A DNA stretch of 64,000 bases from assembly GCA_013180625.2 (NCBI GenBank), contig SNVD02010572.1:372001-436000 (forward strand). The letters run 5' to 3'. Every line of letters starts with the position of its first letter. The first letter of the stretch is position 1. Positions 44,781 to 56,697 of the stretch are shown one piece after another. Origin of the DNA: Boswellia sacra. Its lineage: Eukaryota > Streptophyta > Magnoliopsida > Sapindales > Burseraceae. The translations under genes and the position numbers were made by a program. The notes under the pieces were generated by a model. It searched no databases. It had not been told where the DNA came from and saw only the letters and a program-made list of their open reading frames with translations.

Positions 44781-47662
44781 TTAAGATCTTATTAGTGGCC
44801 ACAGTTTGGAAATGATTGTTAAAAAGTTTTAAGTATGTAGAGATGCCTTCCCTGTGAGCAACTTCTTTAAGCTGTTAGAATTTTGTTTCAGAAAGTGATT
44901 AATAAAATTAGGAAAAAGTAAAATACAAACTAAAATTTTTGAACTGCCTTGTGCTGATTAGCTGACTGCCGGTCATCACCAATGATCAACTTCTAGGTTG
45001 TGCACATGAGGTTGTTGCTAATCTTATGAGTTGCACAAAATTAAGATCTTATTAGTGGCCACAGTTTGGAAATGATGGTTAAAAAGTTTTAAGTATGTAG
45101 AGATGCCTTCCCTGTGAGCAACTTCTTTAAGCTGTTAGAATTTTGTTTCAGAAAGTGATTAATAAAATTAGGAAAAAGTAAAATACAAACTAAAATTTTT
45201 GAACTGCCTTGTGCTGATTAGCTGACTGCCGGTCATCATTTCATGTAGTGCAGATTCTTTGTGTCTTTGATTCTGTGCCCATCTATTATAATCATCTCAT
45301 TATTGGCTGATTTATTTATGAGCTAGTTGCTTTGCTAACATTCCACAATTCTTTTAGCGTGCTTTTTAAATTCAATCACTATATTTTTAAAATAGCTCCT
45401 CCATTTAATCTCCTTATTGCCTGTAAGTACTTATCTAGGCTGCCACCAGAATATTAGCTCGTCAACTTGTTCGGCTACGTCAACAAATAACTAATCTGCA
45501 GGGGAGTCGTGCCCAAATCAGAGGTGTCGCAACTCATACGCAGGTTGTTTCTACAAGCGAAATCTTGTAAATAAGATGTAAAGATTTTTTTTCCCCCTTT
45601 GGTGTATTTAATTTGGTGCAATTTTTATTTCATTTATAGGCCCTATATGCTAGTACCTCAATTTCTACTGGAATGAGAGGTGCAACCAAGGCAATGGTGG
45701 CAATGAACAAGGTATGCACTTTTAAGACTAGCATTAACAATTCAAATCATATACCAGACATCTACACCAATACATTTAAAAGTGGCAGGCCATTCTGTTC
45801 CTTTTATGGAAGTGTCGGAAGACTCAGAAGAACAAGAAAATATGAAAATTTCAAGATGATTCAAGCAATATACATTTGGCTTGATTATTTGGTAGCATAC
45901 ATCTAGAGACTAGAATTTATTGTAGTTGAGTTCCTATTTGTGCAATATTTTTATACTTCATTTAACTTCCATTGCTCGTATTGAAAGGTTATCCTCGGGC
46001 CTTTTTTGTTGATGGCGAAATAATACATTATTCTTCTGTCTTCCTTTTCCCAGCAAATGGAACCTACAAAGCAAGCTAAAATGATAAAAGAATTCCAGAA
46101 GCAGTCAGCACAAATGGACATGACGGTAATATTTTATGTTGTTGAGCATTTTCTGTCTTTTCTTATGTTTGCATCATGCAGTTGTATGAGTAATGTCCTG
46201 ATTCTTGTTTAGCAGTTGAGTTACTTCTAGTTAAACAAGTCTCTCGAGCATTTTCTGTCTTTTCTTATGTTTGCATCATGCAGTTGTATGAGTATTGTCC
46301 TGATTCTTGTTTAGGAATTGAGTTACTTTTAGTTAAACAAGTTTTTGAATCAATTGCATGTGTTCAAGTTGATAGTTGCCCGGGATCTGAAACCTTATTT
46401 CAGGAAATTACTTTAAACCCAAGATGAGGAGTAATCTGTTCTGCTTCTAACATGGGGGTGTGGGGTTGGATGGATTTCTAAACGTGATCGGTTGTGTGGT
46501 TAGGTGGACATTTTTTCATGCCTCAGTATATCCTGACAGGTTTAGCTCAATCCTCTGTTTAAATAATACCTTAATCCTTTCCCTTCTGTGTCGTAGACTG
46601 GTGGATCCACATAATTTGACTCACACGTTCTTATGTTTTCACTAGCTTCCACCTTTCCTCGCTAAATTTTGGGGATAATGTGGGTTTTGGGGAAGGCTAC
46701 TCTCTCTTTTTTTTTTTTTTTTGGGGGGGGGGGTGGGGGGTGGGGGTGTGGGGTGGGGAATCCATGCAGTGCCAGCACTGACCCTTGTGCAGAAATTGTC
46801 GAAGCGTTCTTCTCCTGGAGTCTGTTTCTGACATTACATTTAACAATACCCATTTGTCTTTTCAGATTGAGATGATGTCAGAGTCTATTGATGAAACATT
46901 AGACAAAGATGAGGCTGAAGAGGAGACGGAGGAGCTCACTAACCAGGTGAGTTTTGACATCATTACTTCATTCTCTACAAATTTTTCTCTTTCACCTGCA
47001 GCACAATCTGTTGCCCATGGTCTCTAATTTCTATTGTTCATCTGTAGGTGCTTGATGAGATTGGTGTGGATATTGCATCTCAGGTTGGTTGATTTGAGAT
47101 TGATTGCATGACATGATGTTTCACACATGTTGCATCTCCTCTCATTTTTGTTCTGGGAATTTTGAATGACGTGATCAATAATTTTTTTTTTTCGGGTCTT
47201 CCCTTTATTATTAAACAGTTATCTTCAGCTCCAAAAGGCCGGATTGCATCAAGGAATACCCCTAATGTTGTTACAAATGCTCCTAAAGCAAATGTTGGGT
47301 ATGTTCTTGGATTTGTTTGAGTTTATGAATTAAATATGCATTAGAATTGCAGTTTTCAATTATTCAAGCCAAACGTTTGGTTTTTTGGTGGCCTATGTGG
47401 GCCAGCCAATTAAGACGTCCTATGGAGGGGATGCATTGGGGGAATCTCTTTATTTAATTAGCTGTGTGTATAAATGGTTTACGCAAGAATTGGTTAAACT
47501 ATGGAAAGAGTTCTGTTCAGACTGATATGAAGAGCATGACCATTTCTTTGTCGTTTTGCTCGAGGTTTTATCTCTAACAATTGTTATCTACCAATATGCA
47601 GTACTGAATCTACTGATGTCGAGGATCTTGAAAAGAGATTGGCCTCTCTTCGGCGCATCTGA
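42930..47662 (+). CDS. VPS2.2: VPS2.2, ESCRT-III subunit (CHMP2-like), with non-canonical intron 1 acceptor
   Basis: Eleven coding exons: 42930-42963, 43364-43408, 44175-44209, 44297-44347, 45439-45543, 45640-45711, 46054-46125, 46866-46946, 47048-47083, 47219-47298, 47602-47662. They total 672 nt, 223 residues, the size of plant VPS2.2. It has a basic N-terminal helix, the SNF7 core (RQLVRLRQQITNLQGS), an acidic segment (DKDEAEEETEEL) and a C-terminal MIM1-type motif (DLEKRLASLRRI) that binds VPS4. ESCRT-III remodels endosomal membranes. MNIF at 42930 matches family starts. An in-frame ATG at 42909 would add 7 residues. Intron 1 needs GG rather than AG (43362-43363). Intron 4 uses a GC donor (GAG|GCAAGT). 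With intron 1 unspliceable, the gene would be impaired. Confidence 0.88.
44724..45238 (+). repeat. Near-identical 260-bp tandem duplication in VPS2.2 intron 4
   Basis: GATCAACTTCTAGTTTGTGC at 44724 recurs as GATCAACTTCTAGGTTGTGC at 44984, and only about two differences are visible over roughly 255 bases. The duplication is therefore recent compared with other repeats here. Confidence 0.95.
46144..46345 (+). repeat. 102-bp tandem duplication in VPS2.2 intron 7
   Basis: GAGCATTTTCTGTCTTTTCT at 46144 recurs at 46246, followed by the same TGCATCATGCAGTTGTATGA block and GTTAAACAAGT end, with a handful of differences. Confidence 0.95.
46707..46759 (+). repeat. T-tract followed by G-rich run in VPS2.2 intron 7
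   Basis: About 16 T residues, then an almost pure G stretch (46723-46759) with G runs of 11, 6, 5, 4 and 4 separated by single T or TGT. The sense-strand RNA would have strong G-quadruplex potential close to the exon 8 acceptor. Confidence 0.85.
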
Positions 47663-47993
47663 TCATGAAATGATAGCAGTCAACACTGTTTCAAGTGTCC
47701 TTTTACATGTATATTTTCTATACTATATAATGGACTTAATGAGTGAAGCCTGTACTGTATTGCTGGATTTTTATATCTACTTTAGTTACTATTGAAGCAG
47801 CAACATACTTTTTAAGAAGTAGCAAAATGGAACAGTGGATGCCGTTGTGTGGTTGTGGATTTTATCCTTTATATAGTTGACAAGTATAGACTTCTTGTTC
47901 TCTTGAAGCTTATCTTCTTCTGTGAATAATAATATTCTAGCACCCACCAGAAAAGCTTTGATTGTGTTGAGTTTGGAAAACTGGTTTTATTCT

Positions 47994-48048
<55 letters not shown>

Positions 48049-49360
48049 ATACTGTTTTTGAAGCAGGTGAAACCACTTTTTGGTGTTTATTCTTCACCAA
48101 ATTTTATGAACCAAGTACAAGCTGAGTGCAAATGAAGGGTTTCTGGGCTGGCTAAGTGACGACTAAAACACCATTCTGCTGACTAGAATGAAGTTGATAT
48201 ATCAAGGAAAGTCGTTTACAGGTGGAAAAACTTGGTCCTTTTATTTGATTGTCGAAAGCATGATTGTACACTGATATTATGGATATAACTAGGTCAAGAA
48301 GCTACATCATCAATTATCAGCAAGTCAGACCCAAACCATCCCTGTACAAGTCCAAATTCCAAAGTCTTACCAGAACAGGTTTCATGGCTCGTCCTCAATT
48401 ATTTTAGAACCAAACAAAATATAATTAGCATGAGAAGAGTTCGGTGTTAAGATGTTACCATGTTCTGCAACGTTGTGTTTAACGAGTTTCACTTTTAAAC
48501 TAGTTAAAATAAATTCGAAATCATAATCTGCAATAAGAAAATTTATGCCAATAGGATTCTTCCCATGGTCCAAATTAAAAAGGTCAATAGAATAATATAA
48601 AGTTAAAAACGACAGACCAACAATATATTATTTCTTAATGAACTTGATAAGCTTAAGGGATTTTAATCGTTTCAATTTAGAATCTGCTCGCTAAGCCTTA
48701 AAAGATAATGATAGTTGAGTGTAATAATATTGCAAAAATAAATAAATAAATAACTAAAAGGGTTTGAACTGTGAAGTTATCTAATTTTTGTTTTATTAAA
48801 ATTTTAAAATAGATGTAATAAGACAGCCTTCAAATTATAATTAAATTAGTTACTTGTCCATTACATATAATAATCAATAATCGTGATTTATAATTATTAT
48901 TTATAAATTAAAGAAATATATTTTTTTGTTTTTACCATTCTAACCATCTTAGTATACGACATATCGTAAGATAACACGAACACCAATTCGTAACGGTCTG
49001 ACTTCTAGAACGCGTAAAACTAGAGCGTATAAGCTGTGGTCGATAATGGCATATCTGTCATTTGACCATAGTATTTGGAACATGCAACAGAAGAAATTAC
49101 GGAAACGGGTATACATGAACAGTACAAAAAGGTGAAACAGAAGGGTAAAAAGAAGAATAGAATTAGGTGGAATTCAGTTCATAAACATTGTTTTTGTCGT
49201 TGAAAGATTCCATCTCATACATTCAATTCATTCAACGACATTAACAAATCAAAAATTTTTTAATTATTTTTTTAAATTTTAATTAATTAACTTCATTAAT
49301 AAATTAATTAAAATTTCATTCCTTTTTCATTCTCTTTTCTTTTCTTGACATTCACCACAA
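47663..49360 (+). other. VPS2.2 3' UTR and VPS2.2-LSD1 spacer
   Basis: 3' UTR-like sequence, a CT microsatellite (47999-48046), then AT-rich intergenic DNA. The last part contains AATTAATTAA-rich sequence before the LSD1 leader. No further gene seen. Confidence 0.6.
47999..48046 (+). repeat. (CT)n microsatellite
   Basis: About 23 CT units with one TTT interruption, downstream of VPS2.2. Confidence 0.95.
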
Positions 49361-49996
49361 ATTTACGCTGCAGCTCTCGATCTCATCTCTCAATTTTATC
49401 TTCTTCAACAATATCTCACGCGCTTTCCCTCTTTTCATGGTAATTTCCTTTTACTCCTTTTTCTTTTTCCTTTCTTAAATTCCTTATTAATTTAATTTAA
49501 TTAATTTCTCTTAATTTCCGTTTTTGTTTTCTCTCAACTTGAATTGCCTTGGATTGTCGTGTTCCGTTTTTTCGCAGAACTAGAAGAATTCATCGAATTT
49601 TGATTGCGTTTACCTCAATTCAATTTCAAAATCATTTCTTTTCCAATTCCAAGTCAATCAGGTAATTGTTATTGCAGTTTCTTTGTGGGTAATTTGTGTT
49701 TAATTGCTTAATATGAACAGATCCTGTTTAACCATTTATCATTTTTTTTTGAGTAATATAGAAATTACGATTTATAGAGATGACATTATCTTTTACTTTA
49801 CGGAATTTGCTTGAAATTTTGAGATTAGAAAAGCCCTTTTTGGGTTTCTTGTATTTTAGTAGATTGACTGAATTGGTTTGGATTGGATGGATAATGAAAC
49901 AAGAATTTTTAGTTGGTTGGTTATACAAGTTTCTTGATGTATTTGATTGGTTGTGTTGGAAAAGCAGCCTCATTTGATTTTTTTGAGGAATTGCAG
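49361..49996 (+). other. LSD1 5' leader with two introns (predicted)
   Basis: A UTR exon ending TTTTCATG|GTAATT at 49439, a middle exon 49578-49661 (acceptor TTCGCAG, donor CAG|GTAATT) and the acceptor GAATTGCAG at 49996 just before the ATG. Inferred from splice signals only. Transcript ends unknown. Confidence 0.5.
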
Positions 49997-49998
49997 GG

Positions 49999-52900
49999 AT
50001 GCAGTCTCAACTCGTGTGTAGTGGGTGTAGGAGTGTTCTTCTTTATCCTAGAGGGGCTTCAAATGTTTGTTGCGCCTTATGTAATACCATTACAACCGTC
50101 CCTCATGGAGGTATGTTTCTTCCCTCTTTCATTATGGGTTATATGACTTTCTTCCGCCCTTTCTTTTTGTTTTGTTTCTGCATATGCTTGATAGATTGAA
50201 AATATTGGTCTGTGAATCAGTCTTGTTTTCTTGATTCTGAATTAAACTTTTTCTGCATACTCAATTCTCCAATAACGCCCATTATTTATTTTCTGACCAT
50301 AAGGAGAAAAGTGCCAAAAACAAGATATAATTGTTGATTTGAAACATAATAGTTTAACCAGTTGTATGGCCAGCTTGTGGGTGTTAAGTATCTAGAAAAT
50401 TGGCTGGGACTGAAATTGTTTCTCATATTAGAGTGGCATAGTTTCATCTTTGTTTGAGCAAATATCTGTAGTTTGGAGTCCATATGTTTATTCTATAAAT
50501 TATCTTGATGTGGGCCTTATAGATGATTAACCTCTGATTTGAAAACTAAGTATGCTCAAGTTCCCACTCGATGTCTTTCCCCAACAATTAAACTGTGTGG
50601 CCCTCCTGATTCAGCATAAAATTCCATAGTTGTAAGCTGAAACCATTGAAATTTATATGCAGTCCATTGTTGTACCAAACCGGCCTTTGTTATTGCTGTC
50701 ACTCAATGCCTTAGGCACTTAGCCTGTCATCAAGAACTTAAATCTGTTAAGTCATTGAAAATAGCTGGTAATTCTTGGAAGCAAATGTTACCTCTTTTGA
50801 CAACGCTTGGTTGTTGTCTACTTCTTTGGAAGATCAATTTGATAACTTCAGTAATTACCTAAACGGTGGAGATTGCAGCCATGGGTTGCAGGTGACTAAT
50901 CATAGAAAATGCATTTATTACAGAAAATAAATTCCTAAACCATCAAATTAATCCTATACTTTTCAAATGGTATACTCCACACTTGTGTAAGTTTCCTCCA
51001 TGATAGGGCAACTAATTAAGGAGATATTTGATTTGTGTTGTAAAAACAGTTTTATATATTAGTATGCAGTTTGGAAATTTTGGGTATAACTAAGATGCAA
51101 TGTCACAGAAAATAGTAAACAAAATAAAATCTTGTTTTAAAATTTTATATACTTAGTATTGTTTAGAAAAATTGTTTTTGGAAACTCTCAAGACATATTT
51201 TCTAAACACTTTTGCAACTGTGGCTTAAAAATAAAGAGTTTTATGTGATCAAAGAGTGGTAAACACCTTTTTAATTTTTGTTTTTTAATCCAAGTAGCCA
51301 ACATAGCAGAGTGTTCTTTGCTTGTGAAAGTAAGACCTGAATTCAAAACCAAAATAAAGGGCAATGAGGGAGCCTACTGAGGATGAAGAATTGTTTGGTG
51401 AAAATTCATGCTGTTTATTATCTGCACTAAACTCAACTAGTTAATCTATGGAACAATGTCATAGTGTTTAATCACCAAAATTTTTACAATGCTAATGCAG
51501 GGGTGGAAATGTCTCAACTTATATGTGGAGGTTGCAGGACATTGCTAATGTATACACGTGGGGCAACAAGTGTGAGATGCTCCTGCTGTCACACTGTGAA
51601 CCTTGCACCAGGTACATTCTTTGCTTTCTAGTAAGATATAAAGTCTTGTCAGTCACTCAAGAAATGACAAATATTTTCTACAGTTGGAAGATGTAGTTAC
51701 AGTGTGTGCTACTGATCTGCTTAATGAGGAATATCTACTTTGAACAATGTAGAAGTGTATAGAATTTTCATGTTTCTATTGTTGACACTGCAATGAATTT
51801 TCCCAGTGGGCAGTCTTTTTCGCTTCTGCATAACATTTTATTTTTCCAAAGGAGAAATAGAGAATAAAAATGATAAAATGGATGATTTTTGCATGAGAAT
51901 TGATGCTTTTTGTGAGTTGTTATAGTCTTTTGAGAAGGCATATTCTTATTGATAACTTTGAAGTAAGTGATTCTTTATTCTTAAAACAGTTGGATTATTC
52001 ATATTTGTGGTCTTTTGTACGTGTTAGCCCGCATGCTCTTCTATGTGTGTGTGTGTGTGTGTGTAGTGATGCACTTGTAGTTACTCGTGTTAGCTATTCT
52101 TTAAGGAATTTTTAAGTGGAGAGTTTTTTTTGAAATAACCAGTTGTCCGCTGCATTTCTGCGACATCAACTATGATTTTATTTAAGACTTGATGAATTCT
52201 GTCTTCAAATGACGTGAAAGCTGTTTACTGCCTGTCAATCTAGTATTGACTTTGAGTATACTTCATTTCTTAGGGGAAAAAAAAAAAGAAAGAAAGAAAA
52301 AAGAACAAAAAGTTTCAAGTATTATATATTTCCATGAAGCACCAGCTGTCTGACTCCTTGTTATTAATTAAGCTTGGAATATTGATCTCTTTAAATTGTG
52401 CAAATATTGTGTTATAGATACTTTTCCAAATCGTGTAGGAAATGGATGCTGTCAATGTGTATAGTTGTTGTAGGTTATTATTATTAATTCCATTCTTATG
52501 TCCTAACATTATACACTACATACCTTGATTACACTTGTGTATGTATTTTAGTTTTTTGTTTTGCTCCCTGTTTCTTATTTTCATATTTATATTTGCTTTG
52601 CTTTTTGGGTTGCTTACTGAGTTGTTTTCTGTATATTGCTACTGTTTTGTAAGAAGCAGCCAACCATGTTGCTCACATTAGCTGTGGCCACTGCCGAACG
52701 ACACTTATGTATCCATATGGAGCTCCATCAGTTAAATGTGCAGTCTGTCACTATGTTACTAATGTTGGTGTAAGTATATTTAAGTTGAGTTTTCATTAAG
52801 AAAACCACTATTTAGTATTCTAATATACTTATTTCTTATAAGTGTTTGCAAGGATTTTTATATTTACGATGATTCTGGCTCCCTGGAGGTTTTAACCCTT

Positions 52901-54747
52901 TTGTTTCTCTGTGTTTTTCTATTTCTAGATATGTTGTTACTTGCTTTCCTCTGAAATTGAAATGAGAAGATCTAATTTGTTGGAGGATTAAAACTTTTCA
53001 AAATGCCTAGACCTGAATTAGATATTATTGCATCTGTTGCCATTCTTGTTAAAAAGAAAATTTGTTTAGAGTGGAGGTTCATTTCATTGGAAATCATTGA
53101 AGTTAGTATAGACTTGTCTTATCATGGGTCAGAGTAAAGATTTATTGGAACTGTAGCCAAACCTACGTAGCCACAGGAAGTCAACTTTTCATTTTTGCAA
53201 TGAAATTTTGGTTTCATCAATTTAAGGTTCTTATTTTATGAGCCTCTGGCAGAAGCCTAGATTGACTGTAAGGTTTTGTTACACAGAGTCCAAGGCTAAG
53301 TGCATTTTAGTTCAGTGGTACTTCCATAAAGAGCTGGTTGAGTCTAGAATTTCCTGGCTGTTTCCAAGAGTCTTATGGATGTTACTATGGAGTCCAAGTT
53401 AGAATATTATGTATTCTTAGGTAACATACTTTTGGCAGTATTGAAACATGAAGAAAAAATCTCCAGAGTTTGTATTAAAAAACTCTATACCCTTAGCTTT
53501 TCTCATGTTTTGATGAATGATAATCTAGTAATTTGGTTATTGAAGTGTGGATTCCTCAGATATTCCATCTCTATTACAGTTTCGTTATTCTTCAATTTTA
53601 ACCACCCTTATGCCTTCAAATTCAAATCATATTAAACGCTTGTCAATTCCTGAACCCAAACCCCTTCTACAAGTTCAAACTGACCCCTAATTGTCAAGCC
53701 AGTGATGGCAAGAATGGGTGGCATGAACGCTTTTGTGTTTACTGGTTCCTTCTCTGAGGTCAGTCAGCTAAGCAGCTCATACAGGAAGAGGGAGAAGGGT
53801 CTGCTAGTGCACCTGTACTGCTTGAATGTCTCAAAATATTTGTGAAGTGTGGAATCGTCAGTCAGAATTCTTGAATGACGCATATTAGATACTTCCCTGT
53901 TGTACTTGACCTAAATTACTTTTGGCTAAGAAATAGGATGATCTTTAACCTTTTCGTAGAAATATGGAAGATCCGTATGGTAATTTTTTTTTTCCGTTCT
54001 TCCATGGAAATTGGATAGATCTAGTGTTGCTTTAACATGCAGAAATTTGAAACATTTTATTGCTATGTGCTTCTTTAGAAATTTGCTTCATTCAATTGTA
54101 TTTGACGAAACTAATAATTCTCTTGTTATTTGGTCCCCTTGTTTGGTCGAGCATAGGAAATCTTTTTCGCTTCTCTTAAGTTATTTTCCGTTAGTTTATA
54201 TTTGTATTTAATTTCAGTTTGTAATTAGGGCTGGTGGTTCTATCAACGGAAGCACTAATTAAAGTTCTGCTTCAATATTCTTTTGAGGCTTTTGTGAGTT
54301 ACTGATCTCTCTCTCTCTATGCCTCATTTATTTTTCAGATGGCAAATATGAGGGTTCCACTTCCAGTGAACAGACCTAATGGGACAGCCGCCTCTGGTAC
54401 ATTGCCTTCTACTTCAATGGTAAGATACCGAATGTGCTAATTTTTCCAGATGAGGATGATGTTTTTGTTGCTTCAGTTAACATGATTCTTACTAAATTTT
54501 TTGCTTTCTTGGATTTCCTCCAGCCATTACCGCATTCTCAGACCCAAACTGTTGTCGTTGAAAACCCCATGTCTGTTGATGAAAGTGGGAAATTGGTAAA
54601 TTTTCTTGAACTTAATTTCCTTTAATTTTCTCTTTTGTTGTCCTCTTTATACCTATCCTCAACCAAAATAATTTGTTCTGATAAAAAGCTGAATCAATTT
54701 TGTAGGTGAGCAATGTTGTTGTCGGTGTCACAACGGAAAAAAAGTAG
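49999..54747 (+). CDS. LSD1: LSD1-type zinc-finger cell-death regulator
   Basis: Six coding exons: 49999-50110, 51501-51611, 52657-52769, 54339-54419, 54524-54595, 54706-54747. They total 531 nt, 176 residues. Three zf-LSD1 fingers of the CxxCRxxLxYxxGAxxVxCxxC type start at Cys7, Cys46 and Cys84: [42 protein letters not shown]. The C-terminal tail ([20 protein letters not shown]) is the LSD1 signature that separates it from LOL proteins. In Arabidopsis, LSD1 restrains runaway hypersensitive cell death and binds the metacaspase MC1 and bZIP10. The exon 3 acceptor is a tandem AAGAAG (52651-52656), so an extra Glu codon could be included. Confidence 0.95.
52043..52064 (+). repeat. (GT)n microsatellite in LSD1 intron 2
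   Basis: Short run of about 11 GT units. Confidence 0.9.
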
Positions 54748-55848
54748 TCAATGGGATCCAAGATCTTTCTGTTATATTCTGTAGGAAGCAGCGCTAATCC
54801 TTATTACACATTGCTGGAAAGATGGATTTCAACATTGTTCGTGTATATTATTCTGGAGACGGATATCATTAATATTCATTCATAAAACTTGTCAAATATA
54901 AGGTTCTGAAGAAACTCTAAATGTGTGATGTACATTTTTGAGGAGACAAGTAGTGGAAAGGATATTGTTCCTGTCATTTGTGTGATTAGCAAAATTTACC
55001 TTTATGTTTGTGTCTATATAAAGATTGAATGGTGCTGTTAAAGCATGTATCTCTCCAGTATATACAATATCAGATCAATTTGCTATAATTCTTTTTATTA
55101 TTATTCAGAAATTGTATTTGTTGTCTGTGTCATGGTTTATTCTGAGCTAGCTCCAAACATTGAAAGGGAGCTAACTGGTGGTTCCTTTCTGAAGTTGCTT
55201 GGTGTATGATTGTTTAAAACCTTTCAGATTTGGATAAAAATTTATGTATAGCAGAGGTGTGTGTATATATAAATTATGTCTAAATGACATGATATCTATA
55301 AAGAGTCGATGAATTGCAGCCAAAGGAACCAAAATACGAACCAACTTAACTCTTATATTTTAAGTGAGTGGAGATTTGTAACATGCTGAATCATGTGTAC
55401 TAAATCAAGGTAAAATCATAACATGGATGAGAAAATTTAAGAAAAAGTTCGTTTTTGTTCAAATGGTTCTTCTTTTCTTACTAACATTATTAGAGTCAAT
55501 CCAAACCTCATTAAAAAGGAACCTCAAGTGGCTGTAGAAATTGGTTTTTCACATGGCAAATAGAAAACAAATATTGACTTTGCGCCCTATTTGCCAAACT
55601 ACAGTTCTTGTTACCAAGGTTGGAGCTTAAATTTCCCAACCACTGAACACTTCGATAGGAAACTGAGTTGTTGGTTGGACCACCCAAAGAAAACTACTTG
55701 TATCTCAGATTTGCCTTACGAGACTTGACAATGGATTTTGGTCATCCGTTTTATCTTTCTCAAACTCCTATATATATCATATACTAGTCTATCATTTCTT
55801 CCAAGCAACTTGAGCATAAACATAAACTCCCTTTGCTTATCTATCTCT
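54748..55848 (+). other. LSD1 3' UTR and spacer before the CASP-like gene
   Basis: No further ORF recognised. AT-rich, with a likely upstream region of the CASP-like gene near 55700-55848. No confident TATA box called. Confidence 0.5.
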
Positions 55849-56697
55849 ATGGCTCTCGAAACTGCAAACAAGCCTGGAATGGTGCCACTAACCAAGCCTA
55901 AAGATTGGGTCCTTTTGCTATTCAGGCTTCTAGCATTTTTGGCCACTGCTGCTGCCACAATTGTTATGGCTCTCAACAAACAAACCAAAACCTTGGTGGT
56001 TGCGACTATTGGAACTACTCCTATAACAGCTACTCTTACAGCCAAGTTTAATCACACCCCAGCATTTGTGTAAGTTCCTCTCAACTCATTTCAAGACAGT
56101 ATAATATCGATAACATTTAGATGTTTTTGTTAATATTCTTAACTAGTTTTACAAAAGTGAACGTTTATGTTATATGTTACAAATCTATGTTCATTTTTAA
56201 AACTTTGTACTAATTTTGAGTGATAATCATTCAGGTTCTTCGTGATAGCTAATGGATTGGTCAGTCTTCATAACTTGCTCATGATAGCCGTGACACTATT
56301 CGGAGGGAAATTTGATTACAAGGGACTTCGCCTTGCCATGGTTGCCATTTTGGACATGGTAACATTTAGCCTAAACTGAGTATTCATTGTGCGACTTAAC
56401 ATTGTTGAAATGACCACATTCACATATTGTTTTATTTTGATTTGTGCATGAGAACAGCTGAATGTGGTTCTAGTATCAGCTGGTGTCAATGCGGCAGCTT
56501 TCATGGCAGAGCTAGGGAAGAATGGCAATTCACATGCCAGGTGGAACAAGATATGTGACAAGTTTGAAACCTTCTGCAACCGTGGCGGTGGAGCCCTTAT
56601 TGCTTCCTATGCTGGGCTGCTTCTCATGTTGGTCATTACCATCATGTCCATTATCAAACTTAAACCAAAATCCACTTATCATGTTTTTGAACCTTAA
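55849..56697 (+). CDS. CASP-like membrane protein, CASPL1B type
   Basis: Three exons: 55849-56069, 56235-56358, 56458-56697. They total 585 nt, 194 residues. There are four hydrophobic segments: about residues 22-42 (LLLFRLLAFLATAAATIVMA), 73-95 (VFFVIANGLVSLHNLLMIAV), 107-135 and 160-182 (ALIASYAGLLLMLVITIMSI). An extracellular loop has KTLVVATIGTTPI and AKFNHTPAF, features shared by the CASPL1 family. CASP proteins form plasma-membrane scaffolds, as at the Casparian strip. CASPL roles are mostly unknown. The start was chosen at MALETANKPGM, where the family begins; an upstream in-frame ATG at 55738 adds a non-conserved hydrophobic stretch. Confidence 0.93.

Noticed and set aside
46662..46875. 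Gly-rich and Pro-rich ORFs on both strands
   Set aside because: Produced by the G-run in VPS2.2 intron 7. The real exon 8 starts at 46866.
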